A stretch of 64,000 bases of DNA, from assembly GCF_000764305.2 (NCBI RefSeq), contig NW_025939468.1, positions 2,256 to 66,255 of the forward strand. Reading direction: 5' to 3'. Made by a program: the position numbers and the translations under genes. The DNA comes from Hyalella azteca (taxonomy: Eukaryota > Arthropoda > Malacostraca > Amphipoda > Hyalellidae). Of this stretch, positions 30,853 through 44,600 are shown in pieces (position 1 is the stretch's first letter; each line of letters opens with the position of its first letter). The notes beneath the pieces were generated by a model. It was not told the origin of the DNA. It did not search any database and was given only the letters and a program-made list of their open reading frames with translations.

Positions 30853-33133
30853 CCTTTTTGGTTGCACAAGATTTACATTCAACTATTGACTGTAACCGAC
30901 GAGCTGCCTTCACCGTTTAACCTCGAGTGATTATCGTTAACCAACTGATTCGATTTGCAGCAACTTTGACCGATTTATATGCAAGCCAAATTTTAGCAGC
31001 TAAAAAGTTATTTCAGTGATTTATTTTGAAGATTTTATTAATTTGTAATACAAGAACTTGAACTTGCAGTAAATATAATGGTTTGAGTGTAGAATTCTGG
31101 TGCGATAGTTAAATTAACATTTAAGCTGACTCGTAGCATAGGAATAATATTTGAGAATCGGTCAGAGATGATGCGCTAGAAACAACAGGTATTGGTTATT
31201 TTTATTCAGCTGAATACTAAAGATTTCACTAACATGTGGCATCAGGATCAAAATATTACCCTGCACAAAACTACAAAGATTACCAAGCTTCTGCCTCACG
31301 TCGCTTTTATATGAGCTTGGCATTGAACGATTTCGGTTTACAGATTCCAAAGAATTGCTGAATTACGGGAGAGATAGCAAGCCATTCGTCTCCCGGCCAC
31401 AATCATCCTTGCATTAGGAGACCCACTCGAAGAAGCCATTTCGTGTGCTTATAGGCATGCGGAATGACAATTTTTAGAATGGCATTTGCACGGAATGACA
31501 AAATGGCAAGGGAAAGGCAATTTGCATCTAAACGCATACCTGGAGAAATCGGGGCAATCATGCATGACGAGGTGGTGCTTTGTACGAAAAGAATACAGTG
31601 AGGTATCACTAGTATGTAATTCATTTATTATTCTATGAAAATATAACATCGTACTTAGAATGACATTTATTGCGGGTTATTCATCTAGGTTATGAAACCA
31701 TATAGGTTTAAAAATGTAATTAGTTGTGATTAAATTGTCATTGGAATCAGAACATTAATTGTCATATGAGTCAGAATATTATGCAACATCCAATTTATTT
31801 TATTTCGGTAAACAAAATCAATGAAGATTATTGCAAAGAAGTAACATGATCCAGATAATTCCGTTAAAGATGTTCCTCAAGATACAGTTCTGAGAGTACG
31901 CGTCCATCGGAACGAAAAGTTGAAATCGCCGCCAGCAATTGCACGTCAATAATGTTGATCTATTGATGAATGAAGGCAATTTGTCTAATGACGTCATCAT
32001 TGAATCGTTCGATCGCTCTGAAATTGAAGAATCAATTGTGAAAATGGAGCGTGTCAGTTTCATGATTATCTGTCATGAGAGAAGATTACCTAGCAATCAT
32101 CAGAAAACGCTTTCATCAGCCTATCCATACAAGGACAGGCGGATTAAAATGTTCTTCTATCGTTTATTTGAAATGCATGAGAAGTATTCTCGCTGGAAAA
32201 AATACAACTTTATTTGTTACTTTCCCAACAACAATGGAAAAATTTGAATATCTTTCTTGAATGTAATGAATTTTCGGACTCTGGAAATTTTGAAGTTAAA
32301 CACGCTATTATGTTCTGAAATATTGACACCTGTTTGCACGTTTCAACTTAACTCCGTTCAAAACTGTCTAAGAAAGAAAAACTTATATCCACTTACACTA
32401 TAATTCAACATTGGTTCGAGGTACAAATTTGCTGTCCAACATTCGTTGGAGCTCGCTGAGGTCTTATTGCCAGAGAAAGAGAACAATGAATTTAAAATCA
32501 TTGCATGCATTAGAATCAATAATAAACTCGTGTTCGACTTGATGGAGGCGTCCAAGAAAAATGACTGATTTATGCGAGTTTTCATTCCTTGTCTTTGGTT
32601 GTACTGTGAAAATAATTTTCTCATACATGAATGCATGATATATAATTTATTTGAATAAATATAATATTGATGTGAATATCTATTCATAAATTTCGGATGT
32701 GCTTCACAGCAATTTAAATGTTTTCAATGTCACATATTCACCACTACATGCAATGATACTTATAGTTTTCCTGAGCATGATTCAGTATATGTATTTTTAT
32801 GACGTCAGTGAAGTTTGTTTCTAGTATCCGTATTTATTATTCCTAGAGAATATAATACGTTTGGTTTTGGCTATAAGCTCGGTAAAAAATTGCCGCAAAT
32901 TCGTTTGCCGCAAAAAAAAAAAACTCTTGCCGCAAAATTCGTTTTTTTATTAATATTCTTCATTAGTAGATACATTGAAGCAATCAGCTGAAGTATTCAT
33001 TGCTGTAAAATTCGACATTTATATGAATATCACAAATTAGTTAATGGATTGAAACAATCGTTTTTCACAGTTTTGCCTGATGAAACTGACCCTGTGTTCT
33101 GATCAAAAGCCATATATTTAGAATTGAGAATTC
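30853..33133. other. Intergenic AT-rich stretch between channel and GMC genes
   Basis: No exon with convincing splice sites was found. The plus ORF at 31939-32247 is the longest, but it has no recognisable motif and is AT-rich like its flanks. Confidence 0.45.
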
Positions 33134-33233
33134 ACGGATAGACGGCCAGACAGACAGACAGACGGACGTACGGACGGACATGACGAGCACAATATATAGC
33201 GCCTTTTTTTATAAATGAGAAAATGCGCTAAAA
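33134..33233 (+). mobile_element. R1 family MITE-like element, copy 5 (5' truncated)
   Basis: Only the 3' part remains: gacagacagacagacggacg, gacatgacgagcacaat and the arm gagaaaatgcgct. Confidence 0.75.
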
Positions 33234-33645
33234 CGAGTATATACGGAGCTTTATCTTGAAGTTTAGTAAAATACTTTCGTATGATTCCAACTCTAAAGTA
33301 TAAGTGAATTCTTTTTAATGTCTGTGTAGGATAGATTATTCGGATTCAATCCTCGCAATGCTTCGGCTAGAATCTATTGAGATATTGAGATCATTCGATT
33401 CAGTCGCACCTTCAATATAATCTCACTAATTCTGTGATGTTTCTCTGTAGTTGCTACCCACTACCTTACCTATGACCTCTTATGGCAAAAGTAAAATAAA
33501 TAAACACGTAGATTAAAAGTACATGAACAGAACAAAACGTTCTTTTGTATCTGATTGTTTTATTTAAATGAAAATTCTTGATAAGAGACATATTTTTAGC
33601 CTTCTTTACCCAATCGTGCTGAAGGCGGCCAGCACCTCGTAGGGT

Positions 33646-33952
33646 CCCTAACAAAATTTAGAGCCGAGGGCGGCTCTGGATTAAGGAACGCCTAGGACTC
33701 GGGGAACATATATAGTCCACCAGCTTCCCTATATGTCCGCTTTTCGGTCTACATTCCGGTCCCCGAATCAGACAGCTGCAAGCGCCTGGTACTTATTCTG
33801 CCAACTCTTGCCCTACTCTCAGGAGACTATAAAGTCGGCAAGGAGGTTCTGACTAGTCGCTGATTGCGATCAGTTGGCCAACTGACCCAGAATGATCGCG
33901 AACTTAGTAACTCTGGGGCGGAGGCTGAATCATACCCCGAATTTTGTTAGGG
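33646..33952. mobile_element. TIR element (307 bp), GC-richer than its flanks
   Basis: Perfect 13-bp inverted ends, ccctaacaaaatt (33646-33658) and aattttgttaggg (33940-33952), enclose a sequence with several internal hairpins, such as gagccgagggcggctc. There is no ORF. Only one copy is seen here, so family membership cannot be tested. Confidence 0.55.
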
Positions 33953-35379
33953 GTAGGAACCCACCTGATAAGGCTCCTTACATGATCAGGGCAGGGATTG
34001 ATTCTGCTTATTCAATTAGCAAATAATGAATATAAAATGTCATTCATTTTTCATTGAATAGCCTTGAATGCGTTTCTCATGAGTTCACGACACCCTTCGG
34101 TTCTGAATATGCATTTCGCCATCCGCAGAATGTTGTTTGCTAATAACAATATTTTATAATAAATTATTGCATTGATTCATAGTTTATTCACGTTGCTTTT
34201 GTATGATATAAAATTTATCCCAAATCAAAGAACGTTTGTTTTATTCTCGTAAGTTGTGATTGTGCTGTTATTGTTCTCAATATGGGACACAAGGCACAAA
34301 CGGATTTTTTTTATAGCGACAACATCCCAACAGGGCAAAAGATCCGATATTATTTTATATTGGTTTAGGGTCTGGTTTTAGTGCCCAAAGATTTATCGGA
34401 TGCAATGACTAACCTTTGGAAGGAAGATCGAATTGCATATATTATATACCGCAAACGAGATTCTAAGATAAACAATTATCTCAATATTCATGCAGTCATT
34501 TAGTTCTTTACGAATTTAAAATGTAATTTTCATGCAATCTCTTTACTCCAAATTCCACTTGACATATTGTACATGAAATCAAATATCCGATTCGATATCG
34601 TGTAATTACCGATACCGTCTGACGAACTACAATTCGTACGGTTTACCGTGAATTTATCACGGTAACCAGAGCACATAAGAATTGAAATGAAACTCTGCTT
34701 TCATATTTGAAAATATACTAATGAAACAAGTGTACACATAAACCTGAGCAATTTCGGAAAAAAACTTGGACAGTTCAATTCCTCCAAGATAAAGACACTT
34801 CACTCATGATACTTACTAGGGTTCTACATATTGTCGTGCCAGTCACTTCAGAAGCGCTACTGTCAAATCCGCATAGTCAGAGCCTCCGAGGCCGTCAATA
34901 CTAGATGAGAGAACGGTAATTTTTATTCTAAACTATACTATATATTGCGATGGCTGGTGATGCATTAAATGCACGCTCGCTGAAACGAAAGTGGTATCGT
35001 GACGCTGACTTGTCTGAGTTTAACCAGCATGCGTTATATATTGAGCCTCATGCAAGGTCCTCTTTGCCCACTCTTCACAGTAGAATAATTTTCAATTCTC
35101 TTGATTCTTTGCGGCACCCTTTCTTGCACATTATCTTCCCTCAAGTAAGACTGTTATGTACTAGTAAAACCAAATATCAAATCGTGCTCGGAGTTGAATT
35201 TTCACTTCCAGACTAACCAATTCGTACCTGATCCGGTGTTGCGGTGCTGATGATCCGGTGATCAGGTGCTGATGCACCTGATCCGGTGCATCAGCGTGTC
35301 CACTAACGGTGTCTTCTACGGCATCTAGTCTCTCAAACTCGCTGCCGAGCCTTTGTCTTAGCTTTGTTATTTACTAATG
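33953..35379. other. Intergenic stretch downstream of the GMC gene
   Basis: AT-rich sequence with no supported gene. A short stutter of gatccggtg/tgatgcacc units lies at 35229-35295. The plus ORF 34950-35216 is unsupported. Confidence 0.4.
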
Positions 35380-35385
35380 TTTATT
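35380..35385 (-). terminator. Probable poly(A) signal of the GMC gene
   Basis: AATAAA on the minus strand lies about 93 nt past the GMC stop codon, a normal distance for a short 3' UTR. Confidence 0.45.
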
Positions 35386-35477
35386 TAATCTAAATTTCTA
35401 AATTCGTACTTTAAACTGAAACTCAACACTCAATGGAGTAATATTTAGCTTTGTCTTCGTTAATAATGCAATATTCA

Positions 35478-35655
35478 TTATTTTTCTGTATTGCTAGATT
35501 TTTCAGCTGGGGTTTGGCTCAAATATCCCCAGTCCTGCTTGATGAGGTCGGAGGCTTTCTCAGCAATGACGTAAACGCTGGCCATGGGGTTGGTGGAGAC
35601 CACGCGGGGCATCACCGACGCGTCCACCACTCGCAGGCCTGACACTCCGCGGACA
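35478..35655 (-). CDS. GMC exon 14: C-terminus and stop
   Basis: The acceptor CACCTCCCAG leads to [20 protein letters not shown], then [20 protein letters not shown] and a 17-residue tail before the stop. The Asn of the STN triplet matches the second active-site residue; the next usual Asn (TNAP) is replaced by Met. Confidence 0.95.
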
Positions 35656-38600
35656 CTGGGAGGTGGAGAGCATCTTCGTGAGAATTGATTCAAAATATTA
35701 ACATGTATAAACTCTATTCGTGTTACTTTTGGGTTGATATTGCACAAAAAGGACATGGCTGGACAAGAAGATACATAGCTGGAAAAAAAGGAGATTCTCT
35801 CACTTGATGAGAGAGTATCTCATCGTATTAATATATAATTTGAGTCTACCACGCAAATGAAAAATATTCTGTTCGCAGAAGAGAACATTTAAATAATAGA
35901 TAGGCGTAGATTGATTGATTCACCTGAGACTTGGAGACACAACACCCATAGAGTCGGTCTTCGGGGCCATTTTCGCGGTGCAGCAGAAATGCTCGCTAGG
36001 CAGCGCGATGTGGCGCACGTAACATTCCCAGTAGGTGTCGGTGTTGTTGCCTAAATGCGCACACGCTTTCATCGTCTGCGAAACGTAAGAAATGAATCAC
36101 CATCTTTGTAATAAAATCACGACCAGTTCGTTTAGTACAATGAATCATAGATTCGACGATCATGGCAAGCTTCAGTTGTTGTAACTATGAGGAGTTACCA
36201 TCAGCTTTCAGAATATTATGATGGAACGTAAGGAAAATGCAGAAATTACCACTCGAACATTCGGAACGTAAACAAACTGAATACTAGAAAAGTGAATGAA
36301 TACTCATCTTACAAGATGTAAGATGAGTACATTTCACATCCCAAAATAATTAGATGAATCTTATTATGTGTATTATATATGTAATATCAAAATTTGATGC
36401 GTTGATCAAGTTTGATTTCAATGTCAATTAAAAAAAATATTAGGCGCTGACTGGCCAAGACTCCTTTGTTTGATCTACCATCGCTCACCAAATCCGGCTG
36501 TGGGTCTGCTCGTATTCTTTTCATGGCTTTTGAGTCCATGATGCGCTGCAATGCTCTTACAGCTGTAAAAGCAAATAAAACAATACTATAAAGTAATGAT
36601 TCCATAATAAATAAAACAATATAATAAAGCAAATAATGTAAATGTGTTCTTGTCAGGTTTAGACGAGTCAGCTTTCGATCGTAGTTATTCAGAAGTCAGT
36701 TATCAACGGTAGTGCAACATTGGATACCAACACTTAATCCCATGCAGGCCTTTGCGCTCGAGATTCATGGGCGAAGAAGGCGACATGCTTATAGTGCTCG
36801 TCTCACTAGCCTCAGCAAATAGTGACAGAGAAATTGCTCAATTGTTCTCGATGAAAACTAATGAATGATGAAATCCCGTCTCGATAAGGTTAGTTCAAAT
36901 TTTTGCAAACATTTTAAATAATTTGTTAATAGCCATTGAAGTGGGTTCGATGTTAACAGGTTTTGAAATACACGAAGAAGAGGTTCCAAGCTCCTGGTCG
37001 CTCTGAATCCCAAAAAGTCATGTGGACCTAACGGCTTCCATCCCAGATTGCTCAAAGAATTAGCAACCGTCCTGGCCAGCCCTTTGACAGTATTCGTTAA
37101 AAAACCTTGAACGAAGGAACTTTGCCGACCGATTGGAAAGAAGCTCAAGTAACACCATTGTTCAAAAAAAAAAAAGGTGACAAGAGTAGGCCCGGTAACG
37201 ATCGTCCAGTCAATCTGAAAAGTGTTGATTGTAAGGTATAATGGAATCTGTTGTGAGGAATAGGGTTATCGATCACTTGACTGTTCACCATCTCCTATCA
37301 GACTGTCAACATGGCTTTATTGCCGGTAGATCCTGCACCACAACTTCTTGTCTCCGTAGAACGATTGGAATCGCCTGCTGGACGAAAGGGAGCCAGTGGT
37401 TGCAGTGTACTTCGATTTTGCCAAAGCATTTGACAGTGTTCCGCATGAGCGGTTTTTGCGTAAAATGAAATATTTGGGAATAGAGGGAAACGTACTCCAA
37501 TAGATCAGAGATTTTATAGTAGGTAGACGACAACGTGTCAGCATTAACGGAACCGTGTCAGACTGGGCATCAGTGCGCAGTGGCGTGCAAAAAGGAAGCG
37601 TTCTTGGGCCTATTTTGTTCGTTGCTTTTATATAAACGATCTGCCAGAAGCAGTGTCCAGCGTGTGCTGCATGCATGCCAACGACACAGAATTTTAGAGT
37701 ACAGTTAAGGATGCGACAAACAAAATGCAAATGCAAGATGGTCTTGACAGTTTAGTTGACTGGGGTGATGCGTGGCAACTGCATTTTTATGCTGACAAGT
37801 GTAGAATACTCCTCCTCGGGAAGAACAATGAACAGCAAGATTACAGTATGAGAAGACATAGTTGCAACGAGAGAATAAGGATTGGAAAGTCTAGAGTCGA
37901 AAATTTTTTTAGAGTTTAACTCGAAAAGAAGCTGAAAGTTTCTAGCAAAATTTAAACACATGTTTATAAATTCAATAAACTCCTTGGACTGATCAGACGC
38001 TTGTGCGAATTCCTAGAGGCAGAAGCCATGCAGCTGTTGTTATAGTCGCTGTCGGGCGCACCAACATAGGGTTTGGAAACGCCGTGCGGTCACCGAAACT
38101 TGAAATGGACAGAAATTTACTAGAGAGTGATCAAGGATGTGCAACAAGGATAATTCCAGCCTTATGAAGAAAGATTAGAGATTATGAAGCTTTCCAGTCT
38201 TTGTTATCGACGTCTACGTGGTGGCCTCATTTAGGTATACAAGTGTACTCATGGTTTATGCAAGGTCCAAAAGGATTACTAGAATTTGGAACAAGAACCA
38301 ACACCAGGAGCCACGGCTAAAAACGAAAAAAACTGCGTTGTAACACATCCATGCGACAACATTTCTCTCTTCGAGTCACCGACAGGTGGAGTAACAAACT
38401 CCCTGGTTACATCTCTGACGCACCGAGTATGAACGTGTTCAAGAACAGACTTGATAAATCTATGGAGAAATATATGTTCAGACTTGAATTGCCTAGCACC
38501 AAACGAATCTGGTGAGAGTCTAATATCTATTTCAAACTATCGTCAATTTTGAAAAGATCCGGTCATAGGACCAGTATTCAGATCTGTGAACAAGTCACGA

Positions 38601-41600
38601 AAAGGACGAGAATCGGCGACAAGCCACATCATGCCTACTCTTCAGCGCCGACAGCACTATGATATGATATGATATGATATGATATGATATGATATGATAT
38701 GATATGATATGATATGATATGATATGATATGATATGATATGATATGATATGACATGATATTATATGTAATGATATGATATGATAATATTTTTAGGCAACG
38801 GTTGTAGACAAAACTAATTATTTTCTAATTATGAGAGAGATAATGTTCTACAGATATCGAAAGGTCGAAAGTATATTACGGTTAAGATGATGATGTTGCT
38901 TAAATTTGAGATAAGGATTTTCAAACTGTCGTATCTATCACGCTCGATTTGTTGATTTCCTCACTCTCTGCATCTTGTTGAACGTCTATCCACTTTCATG
39001 CTCGTCTCGGTATAGTTACCCCGTTTTTCATTAAGCATCTCAACACGCAACGCAAAATTGTTTGGTGTAATTTCAATATATTATGCGGTGACGTCACTGG
39101 AATATTTACCTTTGACGTGCAGTTTGAGGTCGTCTGGATGATCGTAGACATTGTGGTGAATTGCAGGAAGATCGGCGGGATCTAGAGATGCAAGGGCAAC
39201 GTGACCTCTGCTCTTAGGGCGGCAGAGCATTACCCCCATGGCCATCACAGGCTCGTTGAATAGCGGACCAATAACTTGGGAATTAATCTTCAAGGACAGA
39301 AAAATTTATTACAGACTGTATATAACAGATTACTCTAATTTATTGTTATTTACGAGTTTGTTTTTTTCCAGGGGCTGACTTTATGCTATTAGTGATACTT
39401 TGGATACTTTCAGGTTTAGATTATAATAAAACATAATAAAACACATTATAATTATTTCACCATCTCTCTGCCCCAATATTATTAAATGATGGCATTCTAT
39501 ATATAGCAAGGTCTATGATACAAGCCTAAACAGCGAACGGGTCTTAGAGACTGACTAACTGTCCGTCCGAGAAGTAGCGGCTAAATCAATAGCGACTAAC
39601 AACTAGCATTAATAATCATGAAAAATAGTATCAATTATAAATTCCCATAGAAATTTTAGACTGCAAGTTTATGATGATGCAATTTAATTAGCTGAGTAAT
39701 AGTGAAGTTAACCGGGGTTAACCTTATGAGTATAATACATATTTATACATATGAGTATAATATATAATGATGAGTATAATGTATATGAGTATAATATATG
39801 AGTATAATGTATAATATAATACATATGAGTATAATAAATATTTCTAATGAAGAAACATTTATCATACTATCTACGCCATTGGATCCACCAACTCGTCTAC
39901 GCACAGATGGGTTCGCGACTGATTATTATATCATCGCGTTATAGCATCAACAACAGAATTGGTACTTTCAAGTTAAAGCATCGCACTCTACTTGTGATCG
40001 CTACAAACATTTTTCCATTGAGCAAAAACTGTTTGAATGAAGTTAGGGAAATGTAGTTGAAGTCGTTGGACGAACCTCATCAGTGATGAATGGGTTTTCA
40101 AAACCGATCAGAGCTGACATGTACAAGTCGGCATCAGGCCAACGAGGATTTTCACCGCCGAGGTATAGGTAGGTGTGGAACAGCGGGCCTTGGGGCATCG
40201 AATAGAAACCTGGTGGAAAACGCAACAACTAAATATACGATTTTACTGTGGCAAATTTCCAACGTTTAAAGTTTTGGCTGGAAATCTTTTCTGGTATTAT
40301 GTGATTTAGTAGTTCATTGATGTCTCTGGCTGTTTACAAGTTACTGACGTGTCTGTGGTACATGAACAAATTGCTACAGGGATCGACTTTTCGAAAGAAA
40401 AATGTTTTATACATTATCATCTATTGCCCATGTCCTCGCCCATGAGAGCCTTATTTTCACGTTCAATACATTTATGCATTATAGATTTCATATTTCTTAC
40501 AAGCGTATGTTCTTCATTTACATTTTTTGAGCCGCCGCATATAGTTTTTTTCCAAAAGTCTAGTTCACGTGGTCAATTTATCGTCATTATTGGGAAAATT
40601 TTTAGTTTATTTGCACTTGTATGACCTTAAAGCAGCAATAGCATAGTCAATTTTGTTGGCACTTCCAACCATAGCCATTAGAGAACGACAGCGCTCGCTT
40701 TAACAATAAAACAGAAACCACCTGCATGTTTCCACTAGCATCACAACTCTCGAACTCGAACATCCAAACCCAAAAACATGATCCATTATCTGTTATACAA
40801 ATTTAATCACTCCATCTTCGCTGGTTATCTCCCCGATTCACTAAAACACGCCATTGTGATCTTCCTCCCTGAGCTTTCCACCCCACAGATCCAAGGGCTC
40901 ATCCACCCACCGATTTTTCACAAGTCCAAAACTACACACCAAGTTCACAAGTAAACATACACGGGAAGCTCTCAGATAAAATATTAAACAACAGATTATA
41001 CGTACCAACACTTCACCACCCGCAACATGCACAACTCCAAACACTCACAGCGCGTAAGTCACATTCCACGCAACACTCGCAATACACTTAGTACCAAGAT
41101 TACTTACATATGTCGCGCCAAAATCGCAAAATTACCGATTCTATGGATTCACAGATACAGATTCGTGCAGTTTGCCAAATATGTAGAATCAGTATTTCCA
41201 TACTATAGGAATCTTTGGTTAGATCAGTCAGCCTATTTTTTTTTCTAATGTTTAAATATAAAGGAACTTGACCGAACTTGTCCTAAATTTTTCTAACTCT
41301 AACAGTCGATTTATGATCTAACTCTGACTCTAACGTCCGATTTTCTGAATCAGCAACGAAATGCTGATTCTACAGATTCGGCAAACTGGTTGCCGATTCC
41401 ATAGGATCGGAAATTCAACGATTTCAGCACGACACATATACCACGTACATAGTGCGCCGCGATGTAAACAAAGACTTGGATAAGGTAAGACTTGGATTTA
41501 TAAAACCCAAGGTATATAGGATGGATGCAAGATATAGGATGCAGGTTGTACCCCGAATAAGGGGCTTGCCTCTTTTCTACTCTATACAGCCAATACGACC

Positions 41601-44600
41601 TCCCACCACCACTTAATAAGATAGACTAAATAGCATTTGCAGACGACACCATCGCAAATAGCCTCCGGACACTACACAGAGCTGAAAACATATTCGAAAA
41701 CAGAAGGCAAATTAAGACCAATGGTACAAAATTAAAAATAATCCCATTACTAGATAAAAAAAACATGACATATTCATCGGCAACACCCACTACCCATACG
41801 TACACAAACAACGAAGCAGTCTTAGGATTGAAATTTACATCACACGGTTCAAGTCCCCAAATAACAGCAAGGAGAGCAATTGCCCTCAGAAATTTACACA
41901 AAATATACAGATTCTACCACCTCCCACCCAACTAACATCCTCTTTATGGCCAATCTGTGTCATCTCATTTTCTTTTCCGTACTTTTCTAGTGTCACCGCA
42001 AGACCAGACGCCGCAAGACCAGACACCGCAAGACCAGACACCGCAAGACCAGACACCGCAAGACCAGACACCGCAAGTCCAGACACCGCAAGTCCAGACA
42101 CCGCAAGACCAGACACCGCAAGACCAGACACCGCAAGACCAGACACCGCAAGTCCAGNNNNNNNNNNNNNNNNNNNNNNNNNNNNNNNNNNNNNNNNNNN
42201 NNNNNNNNNNNNNNNNNNNNNNNNNNNNNNNNNNNNNNNNNNNNNNNNNNNNNNNNNNNNNNNNNNNNNNNNNNNNNNNNNNNNNNNNNNNNNNNNNNNN
42301 NNNNNNNNNNNNNNNNNNNNNNNNNNNNNNNNNNNNNNNNNNNNNNNNNNNNNNNNNNNNNNNNNNNNNNNNNNNNNNNNNNNNNNNNNNNNNNNNNNNN
42401 NNNNNNNNNNNNNNNNNNNNNNNNNNNNNNNNNNNNNNNNNNNNNNGAGATAAAGCTATGGAAAAATATATGTTCAGATTTGAAATGCCTAGCTCCTTAT
42501 CGAACCCGGTGGAAGTCTAGTAGCTACTTCAAACTATCGTCAGTCATGAAAAGATCCGGTCAAATGACACGAGTTTAGATCTATGAACAAGGCACGAAAA
42601 GGAAAAGAATCGGCGACAGGCCACATCAGGCCTACGCTTCAGCGCCGAGATCACTTTGCTATGTTATGTTATGAAAGATCTAGCGAGTCACTTAATTAAG
42701 GGGGGGGGAGCGTCTGGGCAAAATTTTATCTCAGATATTTACAGATGGATCAGTTTGAAACTTGGTACACATGTGTAAAACCAAAAGAGAAAATTTTTTT
42801 GTACGTGCAAATTTTTGGAAAAAATTGAAAGAAAACGTGAAATTCTTAGAAAACGGACCAAAAAGGGGGTGCTTTAGAATTCCTAGGGCTTTCAAGCTAC
42901 AACATCGAGACACATATCATTCAATGCGTAAAGACCAGATCTATGAAACTCCGCATACGTTTTTTGAAATTTTCATTTTTGTAAGTGTGGGAGCGTTTTT
43001 CGTAAAATTTTCGAAATTTTTTGATTTTACCCCCGCCACACCCCCTTTTTTGCATTATATAATCTAAACTATAACGAAATTAGAAAAATGTATGCTATCT
43101 TTTGTAGATCGTTTCTTTGCGAATCGAACGGTATATCTCTCATTGTTGTAGCATTAAAACTGTAGGAGGAGATAGGATTGCCGTGAGAGAGGTTTGCAGC
43201 GTTGGCAACTTTTCAGTAGAGGCAAAAAACCGCCGCGCGGCACGTAAAGGCACGTAACGTAGCCTAGATACCAAATGTAAGCATCAACTCACTTCAAAGT
43301 CAGTCATCGGTACAAAGATCCACTAAATGAACACCATCCCGCGTGCTGTCTGTGACGTTACTGAGCTCTAGCAGAGTGGAGAGCACATTTCAAAGTTAAT
43401 TTCCCCCTTTGGAATTACTGAACCCCCTTCCCCCTTTACGGGATCTGTCGTGAACGAATAAATCAACGTACAGAGATGGTTCTAGTACCGTTCGATGCGG
43501 CAGAAAGTAAGGTTTAAGATGAGTATAAGAACCGGAGAATGTCATAATTGGCCGCTTTACGTCAGACGATCCTCTTTATGGTGCCCGGCCGGGTAATTTT
43601 CGCCTTAACTTTACTGAAGGGGCCCTACTATAAATCCTACTAACAGCCAGTGAAAAACGAAAAAAGTACAACAAAATTTTTACCTTATTTTTGACCCCTA
43701 AGAGGCTGTTTTCCCGCGAGGAGGTCTTCGCCCAGCGGACGTTCTCGCTGATATACTGCAGGAGCGCCAGCCTGGGGATGGCGGTCTCGATGGAAGGAGA
43801 CGGTCCCTCCTCCAGCAGCAGCACACTGGCACTGGTCTCCGACAGGCGTGACGCGACCACGCAGCCCGCCGCCCCGGCACCCACTGACGCAATCATTTTC
43901 AGTTATAAATACAACGAAGTTATCGATAGAATTATAAGCACGAATAATGGGCAGAAATATATTTAACAGGTAGTGTTTAATTTCAACTGAACTTGAAAAA
44001 ACTATGTATTCTTCTATTCTATATACAATACGCTATGGGCCCATGACCCGCAGTGGGCTCGCTGCCCCATGTTACCCTATATCATTTATGAAGCATATTG
44101 ATGCTACTAAGATCATTAGAGGAAGGTTCAAATACAATTTCATATCATGTTCCATTACCTCAGTTGTGCGGCGCTTCTGCAGTGCGTTAAGGAATTTTAA
44201 GGAACTCACCTGCGCTATTTTTTATGTGGTAGCCTACCTACGACGAAGTCGTAGTCGCCCGTCACGGGGAGGTCGTGGCTGTGGCCACCATCTGTTTACG
44301 GTAGCCTACCTACGCTAAAGTCGTAGGCGCCTGTCACGGGAAGCTCATCTGTTTACGGTAGCCTACCTACGATGAAGTCGTAGTCGCCCGTCACGGGCAG
44401 GTCCTGGTCGTAAGTCTGAGGTCCGCCACTGAAGGTGAGTTGCAGGAACAAACGCAGCGCCTTGAATACCAATCTCTTCGGCAACGTCGATTCCAGCAGC
44501 AATTCCGGACTTTTCGGTAAGAAAAGTGAGGAAAATTAGTATTTTCTTTCACATAAGTTCAAACAAAGAAGATAGCTCGCGGAATAATAGTTTTGAAGAA

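Noticed and set aside
31939..32247. 102-codon plus ORF
   Set aside because: AT-rich composition equals the flanks, and no family is recognised.
34950..35216. 88-codon plus ORF starting MAGDALNARSLKRKWY
   Set aside because: It has no motif, no splice context and no similarity I recognise. Length is within chance expectation.
41886..42520. ORFs with (TPQDQ)n or (SGLAV)n repeats
   Set aside because: They are readings of the 15-bp minisatellite plus N. It has no other coding evidence.
43691..43966. Plus-strand ORF opposite GMC exon 3
   Set aside because: It is antisense to an exon whose minus-strand translation has the FAD loop. The same holds for plus ORFs at 25468, 27497, 52880 and 63344 and for the +1 minus frame at 63388.
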